DNA of 64,000 bases from Palaemon carinicauda (Eukaryota > Arthropoda > Malacostraca > Decapoda > Palaemonidae). Below the pieces are notes generated by a model. It saw nothing but the letters and a program-made list of their open reading frames with translations, was not told the origin of the DNA and ran no database searches. Below, in pieces: positions 39,860-51,186 of this stretch (the stretch's first letter is position 1; every line of letters begins with the position of its first letter). A program made the translations under genes and the position numbers. The stretch spans positions 38,960,947 to 39,024,946 of the forward strand of contig NC_090765.1 in NCBI RefSeq assembly GCF_036898095.1, given 5' to 3'.

Positions 39860-41040
39860 CATAAGATCCTTGATCCAACGCATCAATTGGATGACAGGAG
39901 AAACAAATTTAAATATTGCATCTTAGTATGATACTCTTGTTAAGAAAAACTAGAATCCTATTGTTGTCTTTAAATGGATACTAAAAGTGTAACTCAACCA
40001 AAACGTGTACGTGACGTAATTAATATCGGGAATGTTCATCTAGCACTTTCTAAAGTCTTTAAATTTTTAGGTCTTTAACTTAGGAATTAAAATGTCCATT
40101 TTAGAAAATCACCAGAACAAACTGGGTTTTGATTTACTGTCTGAAACTCTGAAGTATGCACAGAGATGTCTTACAGTTACAACCGTTTAATGTATCACAA
40201 ACCCAACATGAAACTCCCCATTCGGAACATTTATGCATACTCTTTGTGAATGTGATACCAAATAGAGATTAAATACCATAGGCAAGGGTTGTATTGAAAA
40301 GAAACCACAAGGCCTCATCAAGTGTGCAGTGTCATTCCTATTGACAAACCCACCTACAAAGAAATCATAAAAAATTAAGAATATTTTGAACAGTCATTTA
40401 GGTATTCAGTCCTACCCTAGATATTGCATCTCTTGGTGAACTGTGATAGATAGAATTCCAGTTAAATGCCACCAAGGAGAAGTCATCAGTGTAGATAAAG
40501 TCAGAGGTTGAGAAGTTTTGATGTTAACGACGTGCACCTTACTTTAGTGATACAACTAAATATCACTAATTTAGTGTTTTATTAGCAAACTCAAATCTGG
40601 TTAAGAAATAGACATATCAATCATGATAGTTCGGGGTTAAAATAGAAAAAGTAAAAAGTTAAATCCTTGCATGATGCTCCCCTGATGTTTTACTGAAAGT
40701 CATCAGATGTAAATGCAAAGGCTTTCGTGAGATCCTACTGCTTATGTTAAATGCACGTACTATACTGTAGATTTTAGTGAGGAGTATCAAGCAAGCACTG
40801 AAGTTAACTTTAATAGATGAAGACACCGAACATATCTTAACTTAGTTCGTGAATGTATTTTGAGCCTTAGTGATAGTAGTTTTTATTTTAGTTATATTTA
40901 TATCAGCTCCTTGCTGTTTGTCATAGGTTATCTTGTATACGTTACAACATATTTTAAAGATTTCATCTAAATATTAAGTGGTTTAAATTAATCCAGATTA
41001 TTGTAGTAAAGAATTTCATGCCTGAAATTAATTCGTTCGA
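39860..41040 (+). pseudogene. Right arm: second, head-to-head copy of the decayed gene
   Basis: The plus strand gives RSLIQRINWMTGETNLNIAS, NPIVVFKWI, ILENHQNKLGFDLLSETL and FMHTLCECDTK in that order. These are the same landmarks as the minus-strand copy in the left arm. It begins at the point equivalent to the middle of the gene, so it is 5'-truncated. Numerous stops. Confidence 0.55.
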
Positions 41041-41073
41041 ACTATGTAGCCATGAGAAGAGTGTGTGAAGTTG

Positions 41074-41167
<94 letters not shown>
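41074..41167. repeat. Compound (CA)n(TA)n microsatellite
   Basis: About 9 CA then about 38 TA units. The TA part directly abuts the 3' end of the minus-strand SINE that follows and may have grown from its tail. Confidence 0.95.
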
Positions 41168-41170
<3 letters not shown>

Positions 41171-41374
41171 AAATTTTGCACATTTAAACGTGTTTTTCTC
41201 ATTTCAAATAAGCTATATATCTAGTACATTAAAGTCTGGATTCTCTTAACGACCTCGGGATCAGAGCCCCAGGCGAAATCACTCTAAGATTATAGTATCT
41301 GACCGGCCGGGTTTCGAACCCTGGTCCAAGAGACTTGTATGACAGTGACCTTACCACTTAGCCACGAAGGAAGA
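41168..41374 (-). mobile_element. tRNA-derived SINE
   Basis: Read on the minus strand, the head (41374 to about 41300) has a pol III box A TGGCTAAGTGGT (41353-41364) and a perfect box B GGTTCGAAACC (41310-41320) at tRNA-like spacing. It continues into a non-tRNA body (GGGGCTCTGATCCCGAGGTC to AACACGTTTAAATGTGCAAA) and ends at a (TA)n tail. The acceptor-stem and anticodon regions do not form a proper tRNA, so it is a SINE head rather than a tRNA gene. Confidence 0.75.
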
Positions 41375-41500
41375 TAAGAGTCAACGACAAATCGTCTGTA
41401 CATATACCTGTCGAATTCAGGTGTTTTGTACTTAGAATTGAAATCAACCCATCTTCACCATCGTAGCTAATTGGTAGGTTTGTAATTTGCCATTCGATTA

Positions 41501-41698
41501 ATGATAAATTTTGCACATTTAAGCGTGTTTTTCATATTTCAAATAAGCCATATATTTGATACACTAAAGACTGGATGCTCTTAACGACCTCGGTCGGTCA
41601 GGTACTATAGTCTTTGATTGATTTCTCCTGGGGTTCTGATCCCGAGGTTGTTAATATAATCTAAACTTTAATGTAATAGATATATGGCTTATTTGATA
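41501..41698. mobile_element. Two SINE body fragments in inverted orientation
   Basis: 41501-41597 repeats the SINE body (minus strand), beginning GATAAATTTTGCACATTTAA as at 41168. 41630-41698 is a piece of the same body on the plus strand (GGGGTTCTGATCCCGAGGTT to ATATGGCTTATTTG). The two can pair as a hairpin. Neither has the tRNA head. Confidence 0.7.
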
Positions 41699-41794
<96 letters not shown>

Positions 41795-41806
41795 TATATA
41801 TATTAT
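41699..41806. repeat. (TATC)n with adjoining TA runs
   Basis: About 9 TATC units, then broken TA runs, at the 3' end of the plus-strand SINE body fragment. Confidence 0.9.
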
Positions 41807-41879
41807 CGATATTTATCATTTTAATCTTTTACATAATTTAACTATGTATTTGGTAATATTGTCATGTAACAGTTAACAA

Positions 41880-44745
41880 GTCGTGCACGTGTTTAAGGGT
41901 ATGGCTAAGGTTATGTCTGATCATTTTTTGGTGGAAGGAAAATTAGTTGTAGCAAAAGAGTGGGGGAATGGAGTAGGTGGGTGTAAAAGGGAGCTAGTGA
42001 GGGTTGAAGAGCTTATAAAGCAGGGAGTAAAAAGTAAATATCAAGAAAAGTTGAAAATGGCATATGACGAAGTGAAAGTAAGAGAAACTGGTAATTTATA
42101 GGAGTGGAAGTTAGTAAAAAAAAAATTGTTGGGATTGCAAGTGATGTGTGTGGCAAGAAGTTTTTTGGAGGCAGCATGAGGAAGGGCAGTGAATGGTGGA
42201 ATGAAGGAGTGAAGGTAAAAGTGGAAGAGAAAGAGAGGGCTTTTGAAGAATGGCTGCAGAGTAATAGTATAGAGAAGTATAAAGATATAGAGAGAAAAAT
42301 GTGGAAGTAAAGCCCATGGTAAGTGAGGCAAAGAGGACAGCTGACCTGAGGTGGGGTCAGGGATTGGGTCATTCATATGAAGAGAATAAGAAGTAGTTTT
42401 GGAAAGAAGTGAAGAGAGTAAAGAAGGCTGGTTCAAGAATTGAAGAGACAGTGAAAGATGGAAATGGAAGGTTGTTAAAAGGAGAGGAGGTAAGGAAAAG
42501 GTGGGCTGAGTATTTTGAAAGTTTACTGAATGTTGAGGATAATAGGGAGGCAGATATAATTGCTGTTGCAGGTGTTGAGGTGCCGGTGATGGGAGATGAG
42601 AATGAGAGAGAGATTACAAGAGAGGAAGTGAGGAGAGCACTAGATGAAACAAGAGTAGGAAAAGCATATGGTATGGATGGTGTGAGAGTAGAGATGTTGA
42701 AGGAAGGGGGTGTGACTGTACTTGAATGGTTGGTGAGATTGTTTAATGTGTTTTGTGTTGTCAATGGTACCATTAGATTGGGTTTGTGCATGTATTGTAC
42801 CACTATACAAGGGTAAGGGAGATGTGCAAGAGTGTTGTAATTCAAGGGGTAATAGTTTGTTGAGTGAAGTTAGGAAAGTGTATGGTAGAGTACTGATTAA
42901 TAGGATTAAGGATAAAACAGAGAATGCAATCTTAGAAGTACAGAGTGGTTTTATAAGAGGTAGGGGTTGTATGAATCAGATTTTTACAGTTAGGCAGATA
43001 TGCGAGAAATATTTAGCAAAAGGTAAGGATGTGTATGTTGCGTTTATGGATCTTGAGAAGGCGTATGATAAAGTTGATAGGGAAGCAATGTGGAATGTGA
43101 TGAGGTTATATGGTGTTGGTGGAAGGTTGTTGCATGCAGTGAAGTGAAAAGTTTCTACAAAGGTAGTAAAGCATGTGTTAGGATAGGAAATGAAGTGAGC
43201 GATTGGTTTCCAGTGAGAGTGGGACTGAGACTGGGATGTGTGATGTCACCGTGGTTGTTTAATTTTATGTTGGAGTGGTGAGAGAGGTGAATGCTCGAGT
43301 GCTTGGACGAGGATTAAAACTGGTAGACGAAAATGACCCTGAATGGGAGGTGTTGTTTGCGGATGATAATGTACTGGTTGCAGACGCGGAAGAGAAGCTT
43401 GGCCGATTAGTGACAGAATTTGGAAGTTTGTGTTGCTTGTTGCTTGTTTTGGGTTTAAATCAAACCCTCCACTGAAGTCGAGTGAACTACTTCTCGGGCG
43501 GGTCCATATTAATCATCTAACGAAACATTTTCATTATAACTTATACAATTCTTTTATTGTAGCATCTTCCAATTCATATGATCTTGTGAAAAGTAATGTC
43601 TTTAGTTTCTTCTTAAATTCAATTGCTCCCTTTAGGTCCTTCATTTCAGTTGGCAATTTATTATAAGGTCTAGGCGCACAGTAGCTAAAAGCCCTTTCAC
43701 CAAATTTACTATTTGTTCTTGGTTCAGATAGCCTATGTTTGTCACTCATGTGTCTTATGTTAACATTTGTTTCTAGTTCTAGTTTGTTCAGGCATTCTTT
43801 TAGATATTTTGGTTCAGTATCTTAAACATTAGTAAGAGTAGCTTGTATTCAATTCTGGCGTTTACCGGCAGCCAGTGTAAGGGGTAACTCTTTCCCTATT
43901 GTGCAGTCCTTTTATTAATCTAGCGGCTCTGTTTTGTACTCTCTGTGAGAGAAGGAAGTTGGGAGTTGATGTGGGTAAGAGTAAGGTTATGAGATGTACG
44001 AGAAGGGAAGGTGGTGCGAGGTTGAATGTCATGTTGAATGGAGAATTACTTGAGGAGGTGGATCAGTTTAAATACTTGGGGTCTGTTGTTGCAGCAAATG
44101 GTGGAGTGGAAGCAGATGTACATCAGAGAGTGAATGAAGGATGCAAAGTGTTGGGGGCAGTTAAGGGAGCAGTAAAAAATAGAGGGTTGGGCATGAATGT
44201 AAAGAGAGTTCTATATGAGAAAGTGATTGTACCAACTGTGATGTATGGATCGGAGTTGTGGGGAATGAAAGTGACGGAGAGACAGAAATTGAATGTGTTT
44301 GAGATAAAAAAGGTGATGAATGCAAGAGTTGATGGGAGAAGTACAAGAGGAAGGCCAAGGTTTGGGTGGATGGATGGAGTGAAGGAAGCTCTGTGTGATA
44401 GGAGGATAGATGTGAGAGAGGCAAGAGAGCGTGCTAGAAGTAGGAATGAATGGTGAGCGATTGTGACGCAGTTCTGGTAGGCCCTGCTGCTTCCTCCGGT
44501 GCCTTGGATGACGGCGGAGATAGCAGCAGTAGGGGATTCAGCATTATGAAGCTTCATCGGTGGTGGATAATGTGGGAAGGTGGGCTGTGCCACCCTAGCA
44601 GTACCAGCCGAACTCGGTTGAGTCCCTTGTCAGGCTGGGAGGAACGTAGAGAGGAGACGTCCCCTTATTTGTTTCATTTGTTTGATGTCGGTTACCCCCG
44701 AAAATTGGGGGAAGTGCCTTGGTATATGTATGTATGTATTTGTTC
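41880..44745 (+). pseudogene. LINE with endonuclease remnant and near-complete RT
   Basis: A 5'-truncated non-LTR element. It starts in the C-terminal endonuclease (HVFKGMAKVMSDHFLVEG, containing the SDH catalytic motif). It continues through a basic linker and RT: KAYGMDGVRVEMLKEGG; VQSGFIRGRGCMNQIF; VAFMDLEKAYDKVDREAMW; RLGCVMSPWLFNFMLEW; and the catalytic LFADDNVLVAD with FADD at 43356-43367. It ends with ARVDGRSTRGRPRFGWMDG and a 3' UTR running to ATGTATGTATGTATT at about 44745. Defects: stop TAG at 42394, several frameshifts (near 42100, 42800, 43145, 43275), a nested insertion at 43434-43943, and an apparent internal loss near 44310 where FEIK runs directly into KVMNARVDG. Clade (RTE-like or other) not resolved. 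Confidence 0.85.
43434..43943 (-). mobile_element. Nested LINE 3' fragment inside the RT ORF
   Basis: It interrupts the host RT between TEFGSLC and ERRKLG; removing it restores the expected EFG..CERRKL. On the minus strand it reads QRVQNRAARLIKG, HWLPVNARIEYKL, then FGERAFSYCAPRPYNKLPTE and FKKKLKTLLFTRSYELEDAT (43534-43749), the C-terminal signature of a CR1/L2-type LINE. TGTG occurs at both junctions and may be a short target duplication. Confidence 0.82.
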
Positions 44746-45807
44746 TCTAGGGAAAGGCGTTTTTAGGGCTGAATTAGATCCTAAGGATGCAGCTTTTTTT
44801 TCTCAAACATCGAGAAGAGATGATATTAAGTAAAGCCGAACAGGTTCTAAGATGACTTAAAATTTCAATGGAAGTAATTTTGCCTACATTTTCGTGCGAG
44901 CAGCCTGAAGACAGGGTTATATGCAAGTTTGACATTCGTAAGTACTGTCTAGTAAGGAAAGTATCGCTAAAAATGTTATATTCTCTCAAAGTAATTAGTA
45001 TGTGAAAAATTCAAGTCTGGTGAACTGGGGAATTTATATGATTATTTCCAATTAAGTAATTTTAGTCAATATTATTATGTGTGATTATTCATAAATAAGG
45101 AATCTATTTTCATCTACTTAATTATGAGGGGCCTATAAATTATCATTTGCCTTTGTACCATACTGTGAAATGAGATTTCTAACTTTTGCTTGCGGAATTA
45201 TTGTAAGTTTGACAATTCATTATTTTCGTTAAGTCTTACGGGAATTTCTTCATGTTTCAACAAGCAAGCGAACCTTATTTAGCTATTCAATTGAACATGA
45301 AACATTTGGGTACATTTTTGATTCTGGAGGTTCAGATATATAAATCATAATAGTTAAAAATATCTCCTACAGAATGCATGTTTAGCTTTTTTATGTTGTA
45401 GGATTTGTTCTAAAATTTCATCTAAATGTGAAAATTATCCACAGATTGCATCCTGAAAGCTGTCATTAGCCATAATATGGGATCTACACAAAAATCACTA
45501 AATGTGTTTCTTATGACAAGATAGAAGGAAGGACCGTGTTACAGGAGTTTGGTAAGGACCAGTTGCCACGAATAGGTAATAAAACGTGCATTTTCGTAAT
45601 TTTTGCCACTGGTAACATAACACAGGTTTTTGCTCCATTAGAGTTTTAAAATAATCTTGTGTGTAAAGATTAAAAGAGAATCTGATGCCTTCAATAACCT
45701 ATGCATTTAGGACTCTGTGTCTCCATCATGTACGAGTTCTCATTGTTCTATCATTTGCTCAGTTAGATAATTGCTGTTATAGATTCTTATTTTTGTGTTT
45801 ATTGTGA

Positions 45808-45811
<4 letters not shown>
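44746..45811. other. AT-rich non-coding stretch
   Basis: Nothing recognised; open frames here are short and lack domains. Confidence 0.5.

Positions 45812-45853
<42 letters not shown>
45812..45853. repeat. (CT)n microsatellite abutting the minisatellite
   Basis: About 21 CT units running straight into the first 135-bp unit, which itself contains a short CTCTCT run at the same position. Confidence 0.95.
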
Positions 45854-45857
<4 letters not shown>

Positions 45858-45859
45858 TC

Positions 45860-48570
45860 GTTCTTCCCATTATTGTTATACCTTGTGTATTTATCTCTCA
45901 AACCTCCTTCATATATGCATTCTCAATATCCTATGATTTTTTCCTGTTTAATTATCCCTGTTACACCTTGCTTACTCTCTCGTTCTTCCCCATTATTGTT
46001 ATACCTTCCATTACTTGTGCATTTATTATCTCTCCTACCTCCTTCATCTATGCATTTTCAATATCCTATGATTTTTTCCTGTTTAATTATCCCTGTTACA
46101 CCTTGCTTAGTCTCTTTCATATTCGTTCTTCCCCATTATTGTTATACCTTCCATTACTTGTGCATTTATTATCTCTCCTACCTCCTTCATCTATGCATTT
46201 TCAATATCCTATGATTTTTTCCTGTTTAATTATCCCTGTTACACCTTGCTTACTCTCTCGTTCTTCCCCATTATTGTTATACCTTCCATTACTTGTGCAT
46301 TTATTATCTCTCCTACCTCCTTCATCTATGCATTCTCAATATCCTATAATTTTTTCCTGTTTAATTATCCCTGTTACACCTTGCTTACTCTCTCGTTCTT
46401 CCCCATTATTGTTATACCTTCCATTACTTGTGCATTTATTCTCTCTCCTAGCTCCTTCATCTATGCATTTTCAATATCCTATGATTTTTTCCTGTTTAAT
46501 TATCCCTGTTACACCTTGCTTACTCTCTCGTTCTTCCCCATTATTGTTATACCTTCCATTACTTGTGCATTTATTATCTCTCCTACCTCCTTCATCTATG
46601 CATTCTCAATATCCTATAATTTTTTCCTGTTTAATTATCCCTGTTACACCTTGCTTACTCTCTCGTTCTTCCCCATTATTGTTATACCTTCCATTACTTG
46701 TGCATTTATTCTCTCTCCTAGCTCCTTCATCTATGCATTTTCAATATCCTATGATTTTTTCCTGTTTAATTATCCCTGTTACACCTTGCTTAGTCTCTCT
46801 TTCATATTCGTTCTTCCCCATTATTGTTATACCTTCCATTACTTGTGCATTTATTATCTCTCCTACCTCCTTCATCTATGCATTCTCAATATCCTATAAT
46901 TTTTTCCTGTTTAATTATCCCTGTTACACCTTGCTTACTCTCTCGTTCTTCCCCATTATTGTTATACCTTCCATTACTTGTGCATTTATTATCTCTCCTA
47001 CCTCCTTCATATATGGATTCTCAATATCCTATGATTTTTTCCTGTTTAATTATCCCTGTTACACCTTGCTTACTCTCTCGTTCTTCCCCATTATTGTTAT
47101 ACCTTCCATTACTTGTGCATTTATTATCTCTCCTACCTCCTTCATATATGGATTCTCAATATCCTATGATTTTTTCCTGTTTAATTATCCCTGTTACACC
47201 TTGCTTACTCTCTCGTTCTTCCCCATTATTGTTATACCTTCCATTACTTGTGCATTTATTATCTCTCCTACCTCCTTCATCTATGGATTCTCAATATCCT
47301 ATGATTTTTTCCTGTTTAATTATCCCTGTTACACCTTGCTTACTCTCGTTCTTCCCCATTATTGTTATACCTTCCATTACTTGTGCATTTATTATCTCTC
47401 CTACCTCCTTCATCTATGGATTCTCAATATCCTATGATTTTTTCCTGTTTAATTATCCCTGTTACACCTTGCTTACTCTCTCGTTCTTCCCCATTATTGT
47501 TATACCTTCCATTACTTGTGCATTTATTATCTCTCCTACCTCCTTCATCTATGGATTCTCAATATCCTATGATTTTTTCCTGTTTAATTATCCCTGTTAC
47601 ACCTTGCTTACTCTCTCGTTCTTCCCCATTATTGTTATACCTTCCATTACTTGTGCATTTATTATCTCTCCTACCTCCTTCATCTATGGATTCTCAATAT
47701 CCTATGATTTTTTCCTGTTTAATTATCCCTGTTACACCTTGCTTACTCTCTTTTTCATATTCGTTCTTCCCCATTATTGTTATACCTTCCATTACTTGTG
47801 CATTTATTATCTCTCCTACCTCCTTCATCTATGCATTCTCAATATCCTATGATTTTTTCCTGTTAATTTAATTATCCCTGTTACACCTTGCTTACTCTCT
47901 CGTTCTTCCCCATTATTGTTATACCTTCCATTACTTGTGCATTTATTCTCTCTCCTAGCTCCTTCATCTATGCATTTTCAATATCCTATGATTTTTTCCT
48001 GTTTAATTATCCCTGTTACACCTTGCTTAGTCTCTCTTTCATATTCGTTCTTCCCCATTATTGTTATACCTTCCATTACTTGTGCATTTATTATCTCTCC
48101 TACCTCCTTCATCTATGCATTCTCAATATCCTATAATTTTTTCCTGTTTAATTATCCCTGTTACACCTTGCTTACTCTCTCGTTCTTCCCCATTATTGTT
48201 ATACCTTCCATTACTTGTGCATTTATTATCTCTCCTACCTCCTTCATCTATGGATTCTCAATATCCTATGATTTTTTCCTGTTTAATTATCCCTGTTACA
48301 CCTTGCTTACTCTCTCGTTCTTCCCCATTATTGTTATACCTTCCATTACTTGTGCATTTATTATCTCTCCTACCTCCTTCATCTATGGATTCTCAATATC
48401 CTATGATTTTTTCCTGTTTAATTATCCCTGTTACACCTTGCTTACTCTCGTTCTTCCCCATTATTGTTATACCTTCCATTACTTGTGCATTTATTATCTC
48501 TCCTACCTCCTTCATCTATGGATTCTCAATATCCTATAATTTTTTCCTGTTTAATTATCCCTGCTACACG
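45860..48570. repeat. 135-bp minisatellite, about 20 units
   Basis: Units measured from GTTCTTCCCCATTATTG start at 45860, 45982, 46125, 46260, 46395, 46530, 46665, 46810, 46945, 47080, 47215, 47348, 47483, 47618, 47763, 47902, 48047, 48182, 48317 and 48450. Most are 135 bp; variants are 133 (loss of one CT), 139 (extra TTAA), and 143 or 145 (insertion ending TTTCATATTC). Diagnostic differences (TGCATTCTC, TGCATTTTC or TGGATTCTC; ATGATTT or ATAATTT; CTACCTCC or CTAGCTCC) let units be typed. Because 135 is divisible by 3, open frames of up to 489 codons run through the array in several frames; I do not regard these as genes. Confidence 0.97.
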
Positions 48571-49394
48571 TGTCTCCCATATTCGTTTTTCTCCTTTACT
48601 GTTATAACTTAAATTGCCGCTATAGCTACTTGCCTACATTATACATGATTTCATTGTTTTATTTGTCGAGTTTAACGTTGCGGTATGAAATGCTTGATTT
48701 GTGTGGTTTTACTATATTGTATATCCTTTCGTTGTTTATATATTCCTTGTTGCCTATTCTTCACATATGATTTGTTAATGTCGTACTTTAATTACCAGGT
48801 TCTATAGTTGGCCTTTAGTTGTCTTGTCAATTTACTCTACTTTGTCCCTTGTTTATTATGACGTGGAGTCATGGGCTACTTTTTCTTCCAGTTATATATA
48901 CATGTGGCGCGACTGCTACAGGTGAATACCGGAAGCACGATAGGAATTTTGAAGGAGAACTGGTGGAGGTAAATTGCAGCTAGTATACAGTATAGAAAAG
49001 GGTTCGTCTTGATGCTATCTCCCAATATGCAGAAAATAATCAGTAGCTGGTAACTGTTACTACTTTAGTCTTCCAAGTCTTCATTTTGTGCAGTTTTGTA
49101 AAATATTTGTTAGTAAATATTTTTATTTTGGTTTCAAAGAAAAAAAACTATACTGTATTTCTTCATATAAAAGTATTCCAATAAAATTTGTAGAGTATCT
49201 GTACAATTACTTTGTTTATTTAAGTGTAAAAGTATTTGTATGATATGGAAAATAATTTTCAGGGAAATGGATTTCAGCTGCCACGCCAGTAAGGCAAAAA
49301 AAAAAAAAAATCAAATTTGAATAATTATATTCTATATTTTTGTGCGTCCAGATAATTTGCTAATTTTGCCCTGGATTACCGGCAATCTTTTCTT
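48571..49394. other. Non-coding stretch, nothing recognised
   Basis: Ordinary AT-rich sequence with no open frame above 66 codons and no repeat identified. Confidence 0.45.
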
Positions 49395-49618
49395 AGTTTC
49401 TTCTTCGTCTCGGCGATCCTCATATGCACAACTCTACCTCTGAAAAAGAAAGTTTCTTCTTCGTCTCGGCGATCCTCATATGCACAACTCTACCTCTGAA
49501 AAAGAAAGTTTCTTCTTCGTCTCGGCGATCCTCATATGCACAACTCTACCTCTGAAAAAGAAAGTTTCTTCTTCGTCTCGGCGATCCTCATATGCACAAC
49601 TCTACCTCTGAAAAAGAA
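49395..49618. repeat. 56-bp tandem repeat, 4 copies
   Basis: Units start at 49395, 49451, 49507 and 49563, each reading AGTTTCTTCTTCGTCTCGGC, GATCCTCATATGCACAACTC and TACCTCTGAAAAAGAA, apparently without differences. The perfect identity implies very recent expansion or an assembly effect near the gap. Confidence 0.95.
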
Positions 49619-49781
49619 AAAAAACAATAGCTGAGCCTACGTGGTCCCATATCTTAAGAGTCCTTTGAATATTTTCCCATGATTTTACGACGTTTACACT
49701 TTGATGAAAATATTTTGTTCACATTAAAGTAACCTTGGATATAAAAACTATTAGAAAATGGTTTACAGGGCAAAATGTGTT

Positions 49782-50281
49782 NNNNNNNNNNNNNNNNNNN
49801 NNNNNNNNNNNNNNNNNNNNNNNNNNNNNNNNNNNNNNNNNNNNNNNNNNNNNNNNNNNNNNNNNNNNNNNNNNNNNNNNNNNNNNNNNNNNNNNNNNNN
49901 NNNNNNNNNNNNNNNNNNNNNNNNNNNNNNNNNNNNNNNNNNNNNNNNNNNNNNNNNNNNNNNNNNNNNNNNNNNNNNNNNNNNNNNNNNNNNNNNNNNN
50001 NNNNNNNNNNNNNNNNNNNNNNNNNNNNNNNNNNNNNNNNNNNNNNNNNNNNNNNNNNNNNNNNNNNNNNNNNNNNNNNNNNNNNNNNNNNNNNNNNNNN
50101 NNNNNNNNNNNNNNNNNNNNNNNNNNNNNNNNNNNNNNNNNNNNNNNNNNNNNNNNNNNNNNNNNNNNNNNNNNNNNNNNNNNNNNNNNNNNNNNNNNNN
50201 NNNNNNNNNNNNNNNNNNNNNNNNNNNNNNNNNNNNNNNNNNNNNNNNNNNNNNNNNNNNNNNNNNNNNNNNNNNNNNNNN
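49782..50281. other. Assembly gap, 500 N
   Basis: Exactly 500 N, a typical fixed-size scaffold gap, so true length is unknown. Open frames reported across it are artefacts. Confidence 0.99.
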
Positions 50282-51186
50282 CATTGAAACTATAGAGGTT
50301 AGTTAGCTCTTAGTCTTGGTGATATTTTAGTATGTTGATGTGTCTCATTGCACAGTTACCAATTAAACTGTTATTCAACTGGGTAATTATGTATTTTCCA
50401 TTTCATTGTGTCATTTCTCTTTTTATCATTAATTGTTTACTTCTTTCTTTTTTCGGACAGAATTCCTTTTTCTGTTGGGCCCCCTTTACTATTCTGCTTT
50501 GCTTGCTAGGGCTGCAGCTTGGTTAATGATAGTCATGAGAATACCCATGAAATGGGGAACCATGTGGAGACTACTTAACTAGTGCAATATCCCTGTATCT
50601 CGGATGCTTTGAACTTTTGTACAGAATAATTACCCGAAAAAAGGTGTTTTTAAATCTCGGACTAAAATTTTTTTATCTTACACGTTTTCATGATTTTTAA
50701 TAGCTACAGCACTGTTAAAACCTTAAAAACCGAACTTAGCAGAAAGACTATGATTCTATACTATGTATACTATCGATCTTGTTAAAAATGATAAATTCTA
50801 AAGCTTGTTAGTTGCAATTTTCTTCCTCGAAAAAAAAGATAGATATGGCACCAATCGAGTGATATCTGGTGAAAACTACCAGGGTCACTGAGGCAGAAAA
50901 TGTTAGGAAATCTTATTTAGTACTTACTTTAAGAAGAAACATTTTAAACCAAAAAAAAGCTTGAGTTTTAGTTGGTACTCATACAAATTTAATATACCTT
51001 TAATTTTCTTCTGTAGTAGTAAATTACAATATATTGCAACATGACTTTCAGATACAACATAAAACAAGAAGCTAAAGAATACCCTTTTACATAGCTGAGA
51101 AGGAAACTTTATTTTTCTGATGAAATGTTAACCAAGTTACTTAATATGAATGTCCTGTTTTCAAACAAATCACCTTTTTTCGACTA

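Larger units (their letters stand above)
26747..41040 (+). repeat. Large duplicated segment, copy 1
   Basis: Starts at TTAGTCTTGGTGATATTTTAG. Collinear with 50313-62430 and 63913-64000 in the same orientation. Paired anchors include 29123/53120, 30500/54490, 32677/56700 and 38380/62380, an offset drifting from 23.6 to 24.0 kb through indels. Divergence is a few percent by eye plus many indels. Apart from LINE fragments, microsatellites and the inverted repeat listed separately, I see no gene in it (26747-27800, 28231-28914, 29560-31524, 33350-36591 and 36650-37947 are featureless to me). Homology can be followed only where copy 2 exists; beyond about 38715 it is based on the continuity of the inverted repeat. 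Confidence 0.9.

Noticed and set aside
41298..41374. Possible tRNA gene (A and B boxes present)
   Set aside because: No proper acceptor stem or anticodon arm, and the body continues as a repeat found twice more nearby; it is a SINE head.
42013..42845. Minus-strand frames of 119-158 codons (Ser/Pro/Leu rich)
   Set aside because: Antisense shadows of the plus-strand LINE ORF, whose RT and endonuclease motifs are clear.
45795..48612. Open frames up to 489 codons, hydrophobic 45-residue repeats resembling a membrane protein
   Set aside because: The 135-bp repeat period is a multiple of three, so several frames stay open together. No unique N- or C-terminal domain, and unit variation shows no codon bias.
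49735..50306. Open frames across the N run
   Set aside because: They consist of unknown bases of an assembly gap.
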